Source of the DNA: Thiobacter sp. AK1
Lineage (GTDB): Bacteria > Pseudomonadota > Gammaproteobacteria > Burkholderiales > Thiobacteraceae
NCBI RefSeq assembly: GCF_039822265.1
Contig: NZ_JBAJEX010000001.1
Span: 186,001-250,000 of the forward strand
DNA length: 64,000 nucleotides
Reading direction: 5' to 3'
In this document: piece after piece, positions 36,591 through 46,879 of the stretch
Layout of the letters: every line of letters begins with the position of its first letter
Numbering within the stretch: position 1 is the stretch's first letter
Position numbers and translations under genes: made by a program
The notes under the pieces: model-generated
Told to the model about the DNA's origin: nothing
Databases searched by the model: none
Seen by the model: the letters and a program-made list of their open reading frames with translations, nothing else

Positions 36591-37553
36591 TCAAGACGTC
36601 TTGTCGTTGGGAAGGTATTTCAGGGGGTCCACGGGCTTGCCCAGGCGGCGGATTTCGAAGTGCAGTTTGACGCGATCCGCATCGCTGTCCCCCATCTCGG
36701 CGATTTTCTGACCACGCACCACGTTTTGGCCTTCTTTCACCAGGATCTGGCTGTTGTGGGCGTAGACGCTGAAATAGCTCTTGTTGTGCTTAATGATGAT
36801 GAGTTTGCCGTAGCCGCGCAAGGTGGTCCCGGTGTGCACCACCTTGCCCGCAGCGGCGGCCAACACCGGCTGGCCCAGGTTGCCGGCGATGTCCACGCCC
36901 TTGCTGCCGCCTTCACCGAAGCTGGCGAGCAGCTTGCCAGTCGCCGGCCAAACCCACTCCACCCGGTCCGGATCGTCCTCTTCCGGTGCCTGGTTCTCGG
37001 CTGCCAAGGGTTTATCGGCCGCGGGTTTTTCCGGCGGGCTGCGCCCTAAAGCATTGGCCGTCGAGGCGCTTTCAGGCTTGGGCGGCGCCGATTTCTCCAG
37101 CCGCGCCAGCGCCTGTTCGGAGTAGGGTTCGCGGATGGCCTTGGGTTCGGTCTTGAGCACGGCCTCCGCCGCCGGCAGCGGTTTGGCCTCGGCAACCGCC
37201 GGTGCTTTGAGCGGCTGCACCCCTTCGCCCCCAGGCGGTGTCAGGCGCAATACCTGCCCGACGCGGATGAGATAAGGCTCGCCGATGCCGTTCCATTCCG
37301 CCAGTTCCCGGTAGTCGAGACCGAATTCCAGGGCGAGACTGTAGAGGGTGTCGCCCTTCTTAACGGTGTAGGTGGCGGGCCGCCAGTCCGGTTCGCGGGG
37401 TGCGACCTTGGTCGCAGGTTTGGCTGTGTTCTGGGGGGAGCGTGCGCTCTCCGCTGGCAGGCGGTCGATCACGGGCGCCCGGTGCGGCGTCGTGCCACAG
37501 CCCGCGACCAGTAGAGCCGTAAGCGACAAGGTGGCAAGCGTTTTCAAGGTCAT
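36591..37553 (-). CDS. nlpD: LysM/LytM lipoprotein NlpD
   Basis: 320 aa from the ATG at 37553 with GAGGGGGG upstream. Lipobox LLVAGC (Cys19), LysM domain (about 65-110; [20 protein letters not shown]), a Pro/Ala-rich linker, and a C-terminal M23/LytM domain. The zinc ligands look lost: GSKGVDIA replaces HxGxD and LHFEIR replaces HxH. That fits a non-catalytic activator of amidases (as E. coli NlpD activates AmiC) in cell separation. Sits between pcm and rpoS. Confidence 0.92.
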   Translation of the reverse strand: MTLKTLATLSLTALLVAGCGTTPHRAPVIDRLPAESARSPQNTAKPATKVAPREPDWRPATYTVKKGDTLYSLALEFGLDYRELAEWNGIGEPYLIRVGQVLRLTPPGGEGVQPLKAPAVAEAKPLPAAEAVLKTEPKAIREPYSEQALARLEKSAPPKPESASTANALGRSPPEKPAADKPLAAENQAPEEDDPDRVEWVWPATGKLLASFGEGGSKGVDIAGNLGQPVLAAAAGKVVHTGTTLRGYGKLIIIKHNKSYFSVYAHNSQILVKEGQNVVRGQKIAEMGDSDADRVKLHFEIRRLGKPVDPLKYLPNDKTS

Positions 37554-37569
37554 GGAACTTTTGCCCCCC

Positions 37570-38226
37570 TCATGCCACCCCCGGCAGCAGCGGCACGAAC
37601 TTGACGTCCTCCAGGTCCGACTGCTGGAAACCTTGGGGCGTGCGTTCCACCACTGTGAGGCGCTGGCTGTCCGTGCCCAGGGGCAGCACCAAACGTCCTC
37701 CCACGGCAAGTTGCAGCAGCAGGTGCTGGGGCATGTGTGTTGCGGCGGCCGTTATCACGATGGCATCGAAGGGAGCGAGTTCCGCTAGGCCTAGACTACC
37801 GTCGCCGTATTTCACCTTCACGTTGTACAGGCGTAATTCGCGCAGGTTCTTGCGTGCACGCGCGATCAGAGGCGCGATCCGCTCGATGGTCACGACTTCC
37901 TTCGCCAGCCTGGCGAGAATCGCCGCCTGATAGCCACACCCAGTTCCGATCTCCAGCACCCGCGCCAGTTCCCGGCCGTTGCGTGCCAGTTCCGTCATGC
38001 GCGCCACGGTATAAGGCTGGGAAATCGTCTGACCGAAGCCGATAGGCAAAGCCACGTCCTCGTAGGCTCGGCTGGCGAGCGCTTCTTCCACGAAAATGTG
38101 GCGCGGCACGGTTCCCATCGCCGCCAGCACCACCTCGTCGGCGATGCCCTGCGCACGCAGACGCTCCACCATGCGCGCGCGGGTGCGCTGGGAGGTCATG
38201 CCGATACCCGAGAGCTTGGGATCCAT
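37570..38226 (-). CDS. pcm: Protein-L-isoaspartate O-methyltransferase
   Basis: 218 aa. Repairs isoaspartyl damage in proteins using S-adenosylmethionine. [12 protein letters not shown], the SAM-binding [32 protein letters not shown]. Starts at 38226, or at Met10 (38199); neither has a strong ribosome site. Between surE and nlpD, a typical stationary-phase survival cluster. Confidence 0.95.
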   Translation of the reverse strand: MDPKLSGIGMTSQRTRARMVERLRAQGIADEVVLAAMGTVPRHIFVEEALASRAYEDVALPIGFGQTISQPYTVARMTELARNGRELARVLEIGTGCGYQAAILARLAKEVVTIERIAPLIARARKNLRELRLYNVKVKYGDGSLGLAELAPFDAIVITAAATHMPQHLLLQLAVGGRLVLPLGTDSQRLTVVERTPQGFQQSDLEDVKFVPLLPGVA

Positions 38227-38238
38227 GGGATCGCAGAA

Positions 38239-38982
38239 TCAGCCGCCGAGCCAGCTACGCACGGCATCCAATTGGGCGAAATGGGTGAGATCCATCTGCA
38301 GCGGCGTCACCGAGACATAGCCATTGGCCACCGCGTGGAAGTCGGTACCGGGGCCGGCATCTTGGGCGCTGCCGGCGGCACCCACCCAGTACACGGTCTC
38401 GCCGCGCGGACTCTGGCTCTTCACCACCGGCTCCGCCTTGTGTCGCTTGCCCAGGCGCGTGACCTGCAAGCCTTTGATGGCCTCGAAGGGCACATCCGGC
38501 ACGTTCACGTTGAGCAGAAAAGGAGGTGGCAGCGGGCGTGCTTGCAGGCGCCGCACCAATTCAAGGGCAATTCGCGCCGCAGCTGGATAATTACCCTGGC
38601 TTACGCTGGCGAGCGACACCGCCATGGCTGGGATGCCCAGCAAAAACCCCTCGGTAGCAGCAGCCACCGTGCCCGAGTAGATGGTGTCGTCCCCCATGTT
38701 GGCGCCATGATTGATGCCGGAGATCACCATGTCGGGCTGTTGCGCGAGCATGCCGGTGACGGCCAGATGCACGCAGTCCGTGGGCGTGCCGTTCACGTAG
38801 TAAAAACCGTTGTGCGACTGGCGCAGGCTTAAGGGACGGTCGAGCGTGAGGGAATTGCTGGCACCGCTTCGATCGCGCTCTGGCGCCACCACGGTGACTT
38901 CGGCTAGCGCCGACAATGCCTCGGCGAGAGCGGCAAGACCTGGGGCGAAATATCCGTCGTCATTGCTTAGCAGGATGCGCAT
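38239..38982 (-). CDS. surE: 5'/3'-nucleotidase SurE
   Basis: 247 aa from the ATG at 38982. Metal-dependent nucleotidase/exopolyphosphatase. N-terminal [16 protein letters not shown] with the Asp-Asp metal site, [36 protein letters not shown]. First gene of surE-pcm-nlpD-rpoS-yrfG and just downstream of tRNA-Pro, so it may be read from the tRNA promoter. Confidence 0.95.
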   Translation of the reverse strand: MRILLSNDDGYFAPGLAALAEALSALAEVTVVAPERDRSGASNSLTLDRPLSLRQSHNGFYYVNGTPTDCVHLAVTGMLAQQPDMVISGINHGANMGDDTIYSGTVAAATEGFLLGIPAMAVSLASVSQGNYPAAARIALELVRRLQARPLPPPFLLNVNVPDVPFEAIKGLQVTRLGKRHKAEPVVKSQSPRGETVYWVGAAGSAQDAGPGTDFHAVANGYVSVTPLQMDLTHFAQLDAVRSWLGG

Positions 38983-39044
38983 GCTCGAAATGGAAACCCG
39001 GCCCCAGACGGATGGACCCCGGATAGGCCCGCAATTGGAAAGTC

Positions 39045-39121
<77 letters not shown>

Positions 39122-39130
39122 AAGGCCCGC

Positions 39131-39160
39131 ATTATAACGGAAAGCTTGGTAGCGAGCCAA
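39131..39160 (-). promoter_or_regulatory. Promoter of tRNA-Pro
   Basis: -10 TATAAT (39136-39131) with -35 TTGGCT (39160-39155) at 18 nt. The -10 box ends 9 nt before the tRNA 5' end. The block CGTTATAAT is identical to that before tRNA-Val at 46811. Confidence 0.65.
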
Positions 39161-39169
39161 CACGGGACG

Positions 39170-39538
39170 TCAGCAGCGCAAAAGCTCGATCACTTCCTGG
39201 ATCTCGCGTCGGATCACCGCCACATCCACGCTCGGCGCGGCGCCACGCTTGTCGGCGTCCGCCTCTTGCGCCAGGCCGGACTCCAGTCGATTGCGCGCGC
39301 CGCTGATGGTGAAGCCCTGTTCGTAGAGCAGCTCGCGGATGCGCCGGATCAGCAGCACTTCGTGATGCTGGTAGTAGCGCCGGTTGCCACGCCGCTTGAC
39401 CGGCTTGAGCTGCGTGAATTCCTGTTCCCAGTAACGCAGCACATGGGGCTTGACACCGCACAGCTCGCTCACCTCACCGATGGTGAAGTAGCGCTTGGCA
39501 GGAATCGGCGGCAGAGCGTCGGTCTTGGTGTTCTGCAT
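39170..39538 (-). CDS. MerR-family regulator downstream of ihfA
   Basis: 122 aa: MerR winged helix (residues about 16-85; RYFTIGEVSELCGVKPHVLR, YWEQEF, RRGNRRYYQHHEV) and a short C-terminal helix without metal cysteines. This small MerR gene follows ihfA in most betaproteobacteria and many gammaproteobacteria. Target unknown. Confidence 0.88.
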   Translation of the reverse strand: MQNTKTDALPPIPAKRYFTIGEVSELCGVKPHVLRYWEQEFTQLKPVKRRGNRRYYQHHEVLLIRRIRELLYEQGFTISGARNRLESGLAQEADADKRGAAPSVDVAVIRREIQEVIELLRC

Positions 39539-39587
39539 GTGCGGGCGAAAACAGGGATGACGGCACGCGCGTCAGCGCGGATGCGGG

Positions 39588-39950
39588 CTATTCTGCTGCC
39601 GCCTGGGGCTCGGGCTCACCCTGCCCCTGCGGAACCGCCTGGCCCTGCTGGCGTTGCTGGCGGGCATAGGACTGCTCCACCAGCGACTTGAGCTTTTGGC
39701 TGGCGTGGAATGTCACCACACGCCGGGCGGTGATGGGAATCTCGGCACCGGTCTTGGGATTGCGTCCGGGGCGTTGGGGTTTGTCGCGCAGTTGGAAATT
39801 GCCGAAACCCGAGAGTTTGACGCTTTCACCAGACTCCAGGGCCAGGCGGACCTCCTCGAAGAAGGATTCCACCATGTCCTTGGCCTCGCGCTTGTTGAGC
39901 CCCACCTTTTCGAAAATCATGTCGGCTAGTTCGGCTTTTGTTAGCGTCAT
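39588..39950 (-). CDS. ihfA: Integration host factor alpha subunit
   Basis: 120-aa DNA-bending protein of the HU/IHF family. [39 protein letters not shown] with the intercalating Pro in the arm, [16 protein letters not shown]. The tail after residue 100 is Gln/Pro-rich and longer than usual. Downstream of pheT, the standard arrangement. IHF also assists sigma-54 promoters, one of which lies at 23470. Confidence 0.95.
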   Translation of the reverse strand: MTLTKAELADMIFEKVGLNKREAKDMVESFFEEVRLALESGESVKLSGFGNFQLRDKPQRPGRNPKTGAEIPITARRVVTFHASQKLKSLVEQSYARQQRQQGQAVPQGQGEPEPQAAAE

Positions 39951-39972
39951 ACGGCTCCCTCGCGATGCGCGC

Positions 39973-42330
39973 CTACTGCCGCAGTCTGGCCCCGAATCGG
40001 TCGGCCAGGACCTGGGTCAGACGGGCGATGACCGCGTCCACTTCTGGGTCGGTCAAGGTCTTCCGAGTATCCTGCATTAAAACCCTGAACGCAAGACTTT
40101 TCTTTCCAGAATCAATGCCTTTGCCCTGGTAGAGATCGAAAATCGCGATCTCCGTCACCTGCTTGGGCGCTGCCTGGCGACAGGCCGCCAGCAGCGCGCC
40201 GGCCTCCACGGTTTCATCGACGATCACCGCGAGATCGCGTCTGACGGGCGGAAACTTCGACACCTCGAGGTAGTGGGGCAAGGGCACCGTCATGAGCGGC
40301 GCAAGCAGTAGCTCGAACAGGACCGGCGCGGCCGGCAATTCGTATTTCTGCACCCAGCGGGGATGCAGGCTGCCCACCCAGCCGATGGGGCGGCCCCGAT
40401 GGAAAATCTCGGCGCACCGGCCCGGATGGAGGGCCGGGTGCTCAGCACGCCGAAATGCTAGATCCTCGCCAGCGGCGAAAAGGCTTTCCACGTCCCCCTT
40501 GACGTCGAAGAAATCCACAGGCCGGCTCACCACGCCCCACTGCTCGGGATCGGCGGGACCGAAGGCAATGCCTCCCAAACGCTGCGGTTGCTCGAAGCCC
40601 GCTTCCACAGCGTGGAAGGTGCGGCCCAGCTCGAACAGGCGCACCCGTGTCTGCCGGCGATTGACGTTGAAGCGTAGACAATCTAGCAACCCGCCCCAGA
40701 GGGTGGTGCGCATCACACCCATCTGGGCAGCGATGGGATTTTTGACGGGCACGGCTGCGCCCCGCCCGAGATCGTTCTCCCACTGGGCGTCCACGAAGCT
40801 GTAGGTCACCACTTCGTGGTAGTCGCGCCTGGCCAGATGCTCGCGCAAGGCGTGCTCGTCGCGCCGGGTCTCCGGCAACGGCAGCATGGCAGCCGCTGTA
40901 TGAGGACGGCGCGCCGGCAGGTTCTCGTAGCCATAAAGACGCACGATTTCCTCGATCAAGTCCTCTTCGATGGCTAGATCGAAGCGGTAACTGGGCGGCG
41001 TGACCAACAAGCCTTGCGCGTCTTGCTGCACCCCAAGCCCGAGCCGTTTTAGGAGGGCACCCATAGCCTCGTCCGCCACTTCGACCCCCAACACGCGGCG
41101 CGCCCGCTCCGGACGCAGACGGATGGGCACGCGCGCACGCAACCGACCCTGGACTTGGGTGACGGGCCCCGGCATCCCACCGCAGATCTGAAGCACCAGT
41201 TGGGTGGCGTATTCCAGGCAGGCGGCCGTTGCGCCAAAGTCCACGCCGCGCTCGAAACGGTAGGCGGAATCGGTGGCAAGCCCCAGTCGCCGCGCTCGTC
41301 CCAGGATGCTGGCAGGATCGAAGAAGGCCGCCTCCAGGAACACGTCCACGGTGGTTTCGTCCACCGCGGTCTCGGCACCGCCCATGATGCCAGCCAGGGC
41401 CACCGGCCGCGCCGCGTCGGCGATCACCAGCATGTCCGGCGCCAGGCTCACGTCTTGGCCATTGAGCAGTACGAGGCGCTCGCCAGCAGCCGCCAGCCGC
41501 ACCGTGAGGCCGCCCGAGAGTTTGCGGCAATCAAAGGCATGCATGGGTTGGCCGCGTTCCAGCAGCACGTAGTTGGTGATGTCCACCAGGGGGTGGATGG
41601 CACGCAGGCCGCTGCGCGCGAGCCGTCGCACCATCCATTGCGGAGTGCGTGCGGCCGGATTCACACCCCGGATCACGCGCCCGCAGTAGAGGGGACAGGC
41701 CTCAGGCGCCGCCACCGTGATGGTCAGCGCGTCCGTGATGCGCGCCGGCACGGGTGCCGGCTGCGGCAGGTCAAGCGGACTTGCAGTCATGGCGGCCACC
41801 TCGCGCGCCACGCCCACCACACTCAGACAATCTGCCCGGTTGGGGGTGAGCTTGAGGGTAAAGATCCGGTCGTCAAGCTCCAGGTAGGCGCGCAGATCGG
41901 CCCCCACCGGCGCGTCCGCCGGCAGCACCAACAGACCCTCGCTTTCCTCCGCAAGCCCCAGATCCCGCGCGGAGCACAGCATGCCGCAGGATGCCACGCC
42001 ACGTATTTTGGCCTCCCGGATGGTCATGCCTGGAAGCGTGGCCCCCACCCGGGCGCAGGGCACGCGCATGCCCGCTGCCACGTTGGGCGCCCCACACACG
42101 ATTTGAAGAGGGGCTTCCTCACCCACGTCCACCTGGCACAGCTTCAGCCGATCGGCGTTAGGGTGGCTGTCCACCGATTTCACTTCTGCCACCACCACGC
42201 CGGTGAAGGGTGGCGCGGCCGCTTCTAGCGCCTCCACCTCCAGGCCCGCCATGGTCAACACATGGGCGAGCTCATCGCTGGAAAGCGGGGCATTGACGAA
42301 GCGGCGCAGCCAGTTCTCGGAAAATTTCAT
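39973..42330 (-). CDS. pheT: Phenylalanyl-tRNA synthetase beta subunit
   Basis: 785 aa. Partner of PheS in charging tRNA-Phe. N-terminal [12 protein letters not shown], tRNA-binding EMAP-like domain (40-150; [13 protein letters not shown]), B3/B4 editing domain, B5 domain and a C-terminal anticodon-binding domain ([17 protein letters not shown]). The ATG follows the pheS stop by 1 nt. Confidence 0.97.
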   Translation of the reverse strand: MKFSENWLRRFVNAPLSSDELAHVLTMAGLEVEALEAAAPPFTGVVVAEVKSVDSHPNADRLKLCQVDVGEEAPLQIVCGAPNVAAGMRVPCARVGATLPGMTIREAKIRGVASCGMLCSARDLGLAEESEGLLVLPADAPVGADLRAYLELDDRIFTLKLTPNRADCLSVVGVAREVAAMTASPLDLPQPAPVPARITDALTITVAAPEACPLYCGRVIRGVNPAARTPQWMVRRLARSGLRAIHPLVDITNYVLLERGQPMHAFDCRKLSGGLTVRLAAAGERLVLLNGQDVSLAPDMLVIADAARPVALAGIMGGAETAVDETTVDVFLEAAFFDPASILGRARRLGLATDSAYRFERGVDFGATAACLEYATQLVLQICGGMPGPVTQVQGRLRARVPIRLRPERARRVLGVEVADEAMGALLKRLGLGVQQDAQGLLVTPPSYRFDLAIEEDLIEEIVRLYGYENLPARRPHTAAAMLPLPETRRDEHALREHLARRDYHEVVTYSFVDAQWENDLGRGAAVPVKNPIAAQMGVMRTTLWGGLLDCLRFNVNRRQTRVRLFELGRTFHAVEAGFEQPQRLGGIAFGPADPEQWGVVSRPVDFFDVKGDVESLFAAGEDLAFRRAEHPALHPGRCAEIFHRGRPIGWVGSLHPRWVQKYELPAAPVLFELLLAPLMTVPLPHYLEVSKFPPVRRDLAVIVDETVEAGALLAACRQAAPKQVTEIAIFDLYQGKGIDSGKKSLAFRVLMQDTRKTLTDPEVDAVIARLTQVLADRFGARLRQ

Positions 42331-42331
42331 G

Positions 42332-43423
<1,092 letters not shown>

Positions 43424-43435
43424 TCAATCGGCGCT

Positions 43436-43795
43436 TTACGCCGCGAGGCTGGCCTTGGCCCGCTCGGCCAACTGACCGAATGCGGGTTTGTCGAACACCG
43501 CAAGATCCGCCAACACCTTGCGGTCGATCTCGATGGCGGCTTTCTTCAGGCCGTTCATGAAACGGCTATAGGTCAGACCGAATTCGCGGGCACCGGCATT
43601 GATGCGCGCAATCCACAGCGCGCGAAACTGGCGCTTGCGCTGGCGCCGATCACGATAGGCATACTGACCAGCCTTCATCACGGCCTGTTTGGCGATGCGA
43701 TAGACGTTCTTGCGACGGCCGCGGTAGCCCTTGGCCTGCTCCAGCACCTTTTTGTGACGCGCACGGGCGGTCACACCACGTTTGACGCGAGGCAT
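43436..43795 (-). CDS. rplT: Ribosomal protein bL20
   Basis: 119-aa 50S subunit protein, also a translational repressor of its operon in E. coli. [23 protein letters not shown]-type start ([18 protein letters not shown]), RNVYRIAKQ-like helix and [15 protein letters not shown] end. 12 bp after rpmI. Confidence 0.97.
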   Translation of the reverse strand: MPRVKRGVTARARHKKVLEQAKGYRGRRKNVYRIAKQAVMKAGQYAYRDRRQRKRQFRALWIARINAGAREFGLTYSRFMNGLKKAAIEIDRKVLADLAVFDKPAFGQLAERAKASLAA

Positions 43796-43807
43796 AGGCG
43801 GTCTCCT

Positions 43808-44005
43808 TTACACGTAGGGCATCATGGCACGGATGCGACGCGCATCGCTTGCATCCACCAGCGTCATGCCGCGCAGGTTGCGCTTGCGCTTGGTGGTCTT
43901 CTTGGTGAGGATGTGACGCAAATTGGCATGCGTCCGCTTGACTGCACCACTACCCAGCGCCTTGAAGCGCTTGGCCGCACCGCTTTTGGTCTTCATCTTG
44001 GGCAT
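43808..44005 (-). CDS. rpmI: Ribosomal protein bL35
   Basis: 65-aa 50S subunit protein: [36 protein letters not shown]. The 101-nt leader between infC and this gene can form GC-rich hairpins, where L20 regulation would act by analogy with E. coli; that is inference. Confidence 0.97.
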   Translation of the reverse strand: MPKMKTKSGAAKRFKALGSGAVKRTHANLRHILTKKTTKRKRNLRGMTLVDASDARRIRAMMPYV

Positions 44006-44106
44006 TTCTCGATACTCCGCATTGGCGGAAGCGGGATCTCCCGTCTTCCCTGACCACGCCCGCTGGCGCGGGGGGCCGATTCATCGAAACAAGCCACGGG
44101 CCGAAG

Positions 44107-44673
44107 TCAGGCTTCTTTCGGAGCCGCTTCCTTCTTGCCACCCTTTTCCGGCTTGTGCTTTTTCAGGGGCGCCACCACCATCACCATCTGCCGACCTTCC
44201 AGCTTCGGGTATTGCTCCACCTGGCCATATTCGGCCAGGTCGGCCTCGACCCGCTTCAGGAGCCGCAAGCCCAGCTCCTGATGGGTCACTTCCCGGCCCC
44301 GGAAACGCAGTGTGATTTTGGTCTTGTCGCCTTCCTGCAGGAAACGTATCAGGTTGCGCAGTTTGACCTGATAATCTCCCTCGTCCGTGCCCGGACGAAA
44401 CTTGACTTCCTTGACCTGGATCTGCTTCTGCTTGAGCTTCGCCTCATGCCGCTTTTTGCTTTCGCGGTACTTGAACTTGCCGTAGTCCATCAACCTGCAT
44501 ACCGGCGGCTGGGCGGTCGGCGCGATCTCCACGAGATCGATGTCGTTCTCCTCGGCGAGTGCCAGCGCCTGTTCGCGGCTGACGATGCCCAACTGCTCGC
44601 CGTCCATGCCGATGAGACGAATCTGTGGCGCAGTGATCTCCTCGTTGACACGCGCCTCTTTTTCCTGAGCGAT
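44107..44673 (-). CDS. infC: Translation initiation factor IF-3, ATC start codon
   Basis: 188 aa. IF-3 checks the start codon and keeps ribosomal subunits apart. [20 protein letters not shown] start, [19 protein letters not shown] linker, C-domain [19 protein letters not shown] strong GGAGG lies 8 nt before ATC at 44673, which is the family's first codon position; the nearest ordinary start (TTG at 44688) would lie before the ribosome site itself. A rare start codon gives IF-3 self-control, as known for E. coli infC (ATT). Confidence 0.93.
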   Translation of the reverse strand: MAQEKEARVNEEITAPQIRLIGMDGEQLGIVSREQALALAEENDIDLVEIAPTAQPPVCRLMDYGKFKYRESKKRHEAKLKQKQIQVKEVKFRPGTDEGDYQVKLRNLIRFLQEGDKTKITLRFRGREVTHQELGLRLLKRVEADLAEYGQVEQYPKLEGRQMVMVVAPLKKHKPEKGGKKEAAPKEA

Positions 44674-44690
44674 AGCAGAAACCTCCAATC

Positions 44691-44735
44691 AAGTTAAAGC
44701 GAGGAGCCCGCTGAGGCCTTCAGCGGGCTCCTCGC
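44691..44735 (-). terminator. Long hairpin between thrS and infC
   Basis: A 16-bp perfect stem (44699-44714 with 44720-44735) with a 5-nt loop, followed on the minus strand by TTTAACTT, about 10 nt before the infC ribosome site. The T run is short, so it may be a weak terminator, an attenuator or an mRNA processing site. Confidence 0.6.
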
Positions 44736-44747
44736 CAAATCCAGCCG

Positions 44748-46655
44748 TCACCCCTTGGCCGCGATCTCCCGGCGCACGCGTTCGATGAACGCCGGTACCG
44801 TCATCTGACCCAGGTCCTCGCCCTTGCGAGTGCGTACGGCCACCTGGTTTGCCTGCACTTCCTTGTCACCGCAAATGACCTGGTAGGGCAGTTTTTGCAA
44901 ACTATGTTCTCGAATTTTATAGCTTATTTTCTCGTTTCTCAAGTCCGTTTCGACGCGCAGTCCCGCAGCGCGCATTTCTTCGGCCACCCGCTCAACGTAG
45001 CCCGTCTGGGCATCGGTGATGCTCATCACCACCACCTGCACCGGGGCAAGCCATACCGGCATGGCGCCGGCATGGTGTTCGATGAGGATACCGATGAAAC
45101 GCTCAAGCGAGCCCAGGATCGCTCGGTGCAGCATGACCGGCACCCGACGGCTATTGTCCTCGGCGACGTAGTGCGCCCCCAGGCGCTCCGGCAGAGCAAA
45201 ATCCAGCTGGATGGTGCCGCACTGCCAGACACGCCCTAAGCAATCCTTGAGGGCAAACTCGATTTTCGGCCCGTAAAACGCGCCCTCTCCCGGCTGCAGC
45301 TGGAAGGCCAGCCCCTTGGCCTTGAGCGCCGCTTCCAGCGCTGCTTCGGCCTTATCCCAGGTCTCGTCGGAGCCGACACGCTTTTCCGGCCGCGTGGAAA
45401 GCTTGACGGACACTTCGCCGAAGCCAAAGTCCCGGTACACCTTGAGCAACAGGTCGATGAAGGCCGAGACCTCGTCCTGGATCTGCTCTTCGGTGCAGAA
45501 AATGTGAGCGTCGTCCTGCACGAAAGCGCGCACCCGCATGATGCCGTGGAGCGCGCCAGAAGGCTCGTTGCGATGGCAGGCACCAAACTCCGCCAGCCGC
45601 AGCGGCAGGTCGCGGTAGCTCTTGATGCCCTGGTTGAAGATCTGGATGTGCCCTGGGCAGTTCATGGGCTTGACCGCGTAGTCGCGGTTTTCCGAGTGCG
45701 TGGTGAACATGTGGTCGCGGTAGTTCTCCCAGTGACCGGATTTCTCCCACAGCACCCGATCCATGACCTGCGGCGTGCGCACCTCCAGGTAACCATGGGC
45801 ACGCAACTGGGCGCGCACGTACTGCTCGATTTCCTGCCAGATGATCCAGCCCTTGGGATGCCAGAACACCATGCCCGGCGCCTCGTCCTGCAGATGGAAC
45901 AGATCCAGCTGCTTGCCCAGCTTGCGGTGATCGCGTTTTTCCGCTTCCTCCAGGCGGTTTAGATAGGCGTCGAGATCCTCCTTGCGCGCCCATGCGGTGC
46001 CGTACACGCGCTGCAGCATCTCGTTGCGGGAATCGCCGCGCCAGTAGGCACCAGCCAGCTTCATCAGCTTGAACACCTTGAGCTTGCCGGTGGAGGGAAC
46101 GTGGGGGCCGCGGCACAGATCGGTGAAGTCGCCCTGGCGGTAGAGGGAGATCTCCTCCCCTTCTGGAATGGACTCGATGATCTGGGCCTTGTAGTGCTCG
46201 CCAAGGTCCTTGAAGTACTGGATGGCATCGGAGCGCGGCATGACGATGCGATAGACCGGCAGATCCTGGCGCGCCAGCTCCTGCATGCGCTTTTCAATCG
46301 CTGCCAGGTCTTCGGGTGTGAAGGGCCGTTTGTAGGCGAAATCGTAGTAAAAACCATCCTCCACGACCGGACCAATGGTGACCTGAGCCTCTGGAAAGAG
46401 CTGCTTGACCGCCTGGGCAAGCAGATGGGCGGTGGAATGACGGATCACCTCCAACCCTTCCGGGTCCTTGTCGGTGATGATAGCCACCTCGGCATCGTCC
46501 TCGATGCGATAGGAGGTATCCACCAGCTTGCCGTTCACCCGTCCGGCCAGCGCCGCCCGCGCCAGGCCAGGCCCGATGGCGGTCGCCACCTCGGCCACCG
46601 TCACGGGATGATCGAACCTGCGCTGGGACCCATCGGGCAAATGGATTGTGGGCAT
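44748..46655 (-). CDS. thrS: Threonyl-tRNA synthetase
   Basis: 635 aa from the ATG at 46655. N-terminal TGS domain (1-62), editing domain ([18 protein letters not shown] with zinc-like HxxxH), class II core with [13 protein letters not shown] (zinc Cys), [19 protein letters not shown] and [16 protein letters not shown], and anticodon-binding domain. Gene order thrS-infC-rpmI-rplT is standard. Lies between a terminator after tRNA-Val and the infC hairpin. Confidence 0.97.
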   Translation of the reverse strand: MPTIHLPDGSQRRFDHPVTVAEVATAIGPGLARAALAGRVNGKLVDTSYRIEDDAEVAIITDKDPEGLEVIRHSTAHLLAQAVKQLFPEAQVTIGPVVEDGFYYDFAYKRPFTPEDLAAIEKRMQELARQDLPVYRIVMPRSDAIQYFKDLGEHYKAQIIESIPEGEEISLYRQGDFTDLCRGPHVPSTGKLKVFKLMKLAGAYWRGDSRNEMLQRVYGTAWARKEDLDAYLNRLEEAEKRDHRKLGKQLDLFHLQDEAPGMVFWHPKGWIIWQEIEQYVRAQLRAHGYLEVRTPQVMDRVLWEKSGHWENYRDHMFTTHSENRDYAVKPMNCPGHIQIFNQGIKSYRDLPLRLAEFGACHRNEPSGALHGIMRVRAFVQDDAHIFCTEEQIQDEVSAFIDLLLKVYRDFGFGEVSVKLSTRPEKRVGSDETWDKAEAALEAALKAKGLAFQLQPGEGAFYGPKIEFALKDCLGRVWQCGTIQLDFALPERLGAHYVAEDNSRRVPVMLHRAILGSLERFIGILIEHHAGAMPVWLAPVQVVVMSITDAQTGYVERVAEEMRAAGLRVETDLRNEKISYKIREHSLQKLPYQVICGDKEVQANQVAVRTRKGEDLGQMTVPAFIERVRREIAAKG

Positions 46656-46677
46656 TGGACGACTCTGATTGCGGCTT

Positions 46678-46710
46678 TGCAAACAACAAGAGCCAGGCAG
46701 GGCCTGACTC
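46678..46710 (-). terminator. Intrinsic terminator after tRNA-Val
   Basis: On the minus strand GAGTCAGGC-CCT-GCCTGGCTC (46710-46690, one mismatch in the 9-bp stem) is followed by TTGTTGTTTG. It ends the tRNA transcript about 12 nt after the CCA end and lies just upstream of thrS. Confidence 0.75.
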
Positions 46711-46722
46711 TCGCGGGGTAAC

Positions 46723-46799
46723 TGGTAGGCGCGATTGGACTCGAACCAACGACCCCCACCATGTCAAGGTGATGCTCTAACCAGCTGAGCTACGCGCCT
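46723..46799 (-). tRNA. tRNA-Val (anticodon GAC)
   Basis: 77-nt cloverleaf with encoded CCA. Acceptor AGGCGCG/CGCGCCT, D arm GCTCAGCTGGTTAGAGC, anticodon loop TTGACAT giving GAC, T arm GGTTCGAGTCC. Own promoter upstream and terminator downstream. Confidence 0.97.
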
Positions 46800-46810
46800 G
46801 GGGAGGGCGA

Positions 46811-46839
46811 ATTATAACGGAGCCGGCTCGCCGAAACAA
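46811..46839 (-). promoter_or_regulatory. Promoter of tRNA-Val
   Basis: -35 TTGTTT (46839-46834), 17-nt spacer, -10 TATAAT (46816-46811). The -10 box ends 11 nt before the mature tRNA 5' end. Confidence 0.7.
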
Positions 46840-46879
46840 ACGCCTGTATTCGTCCAGCCACCATGGCCTCGAACCGGCC

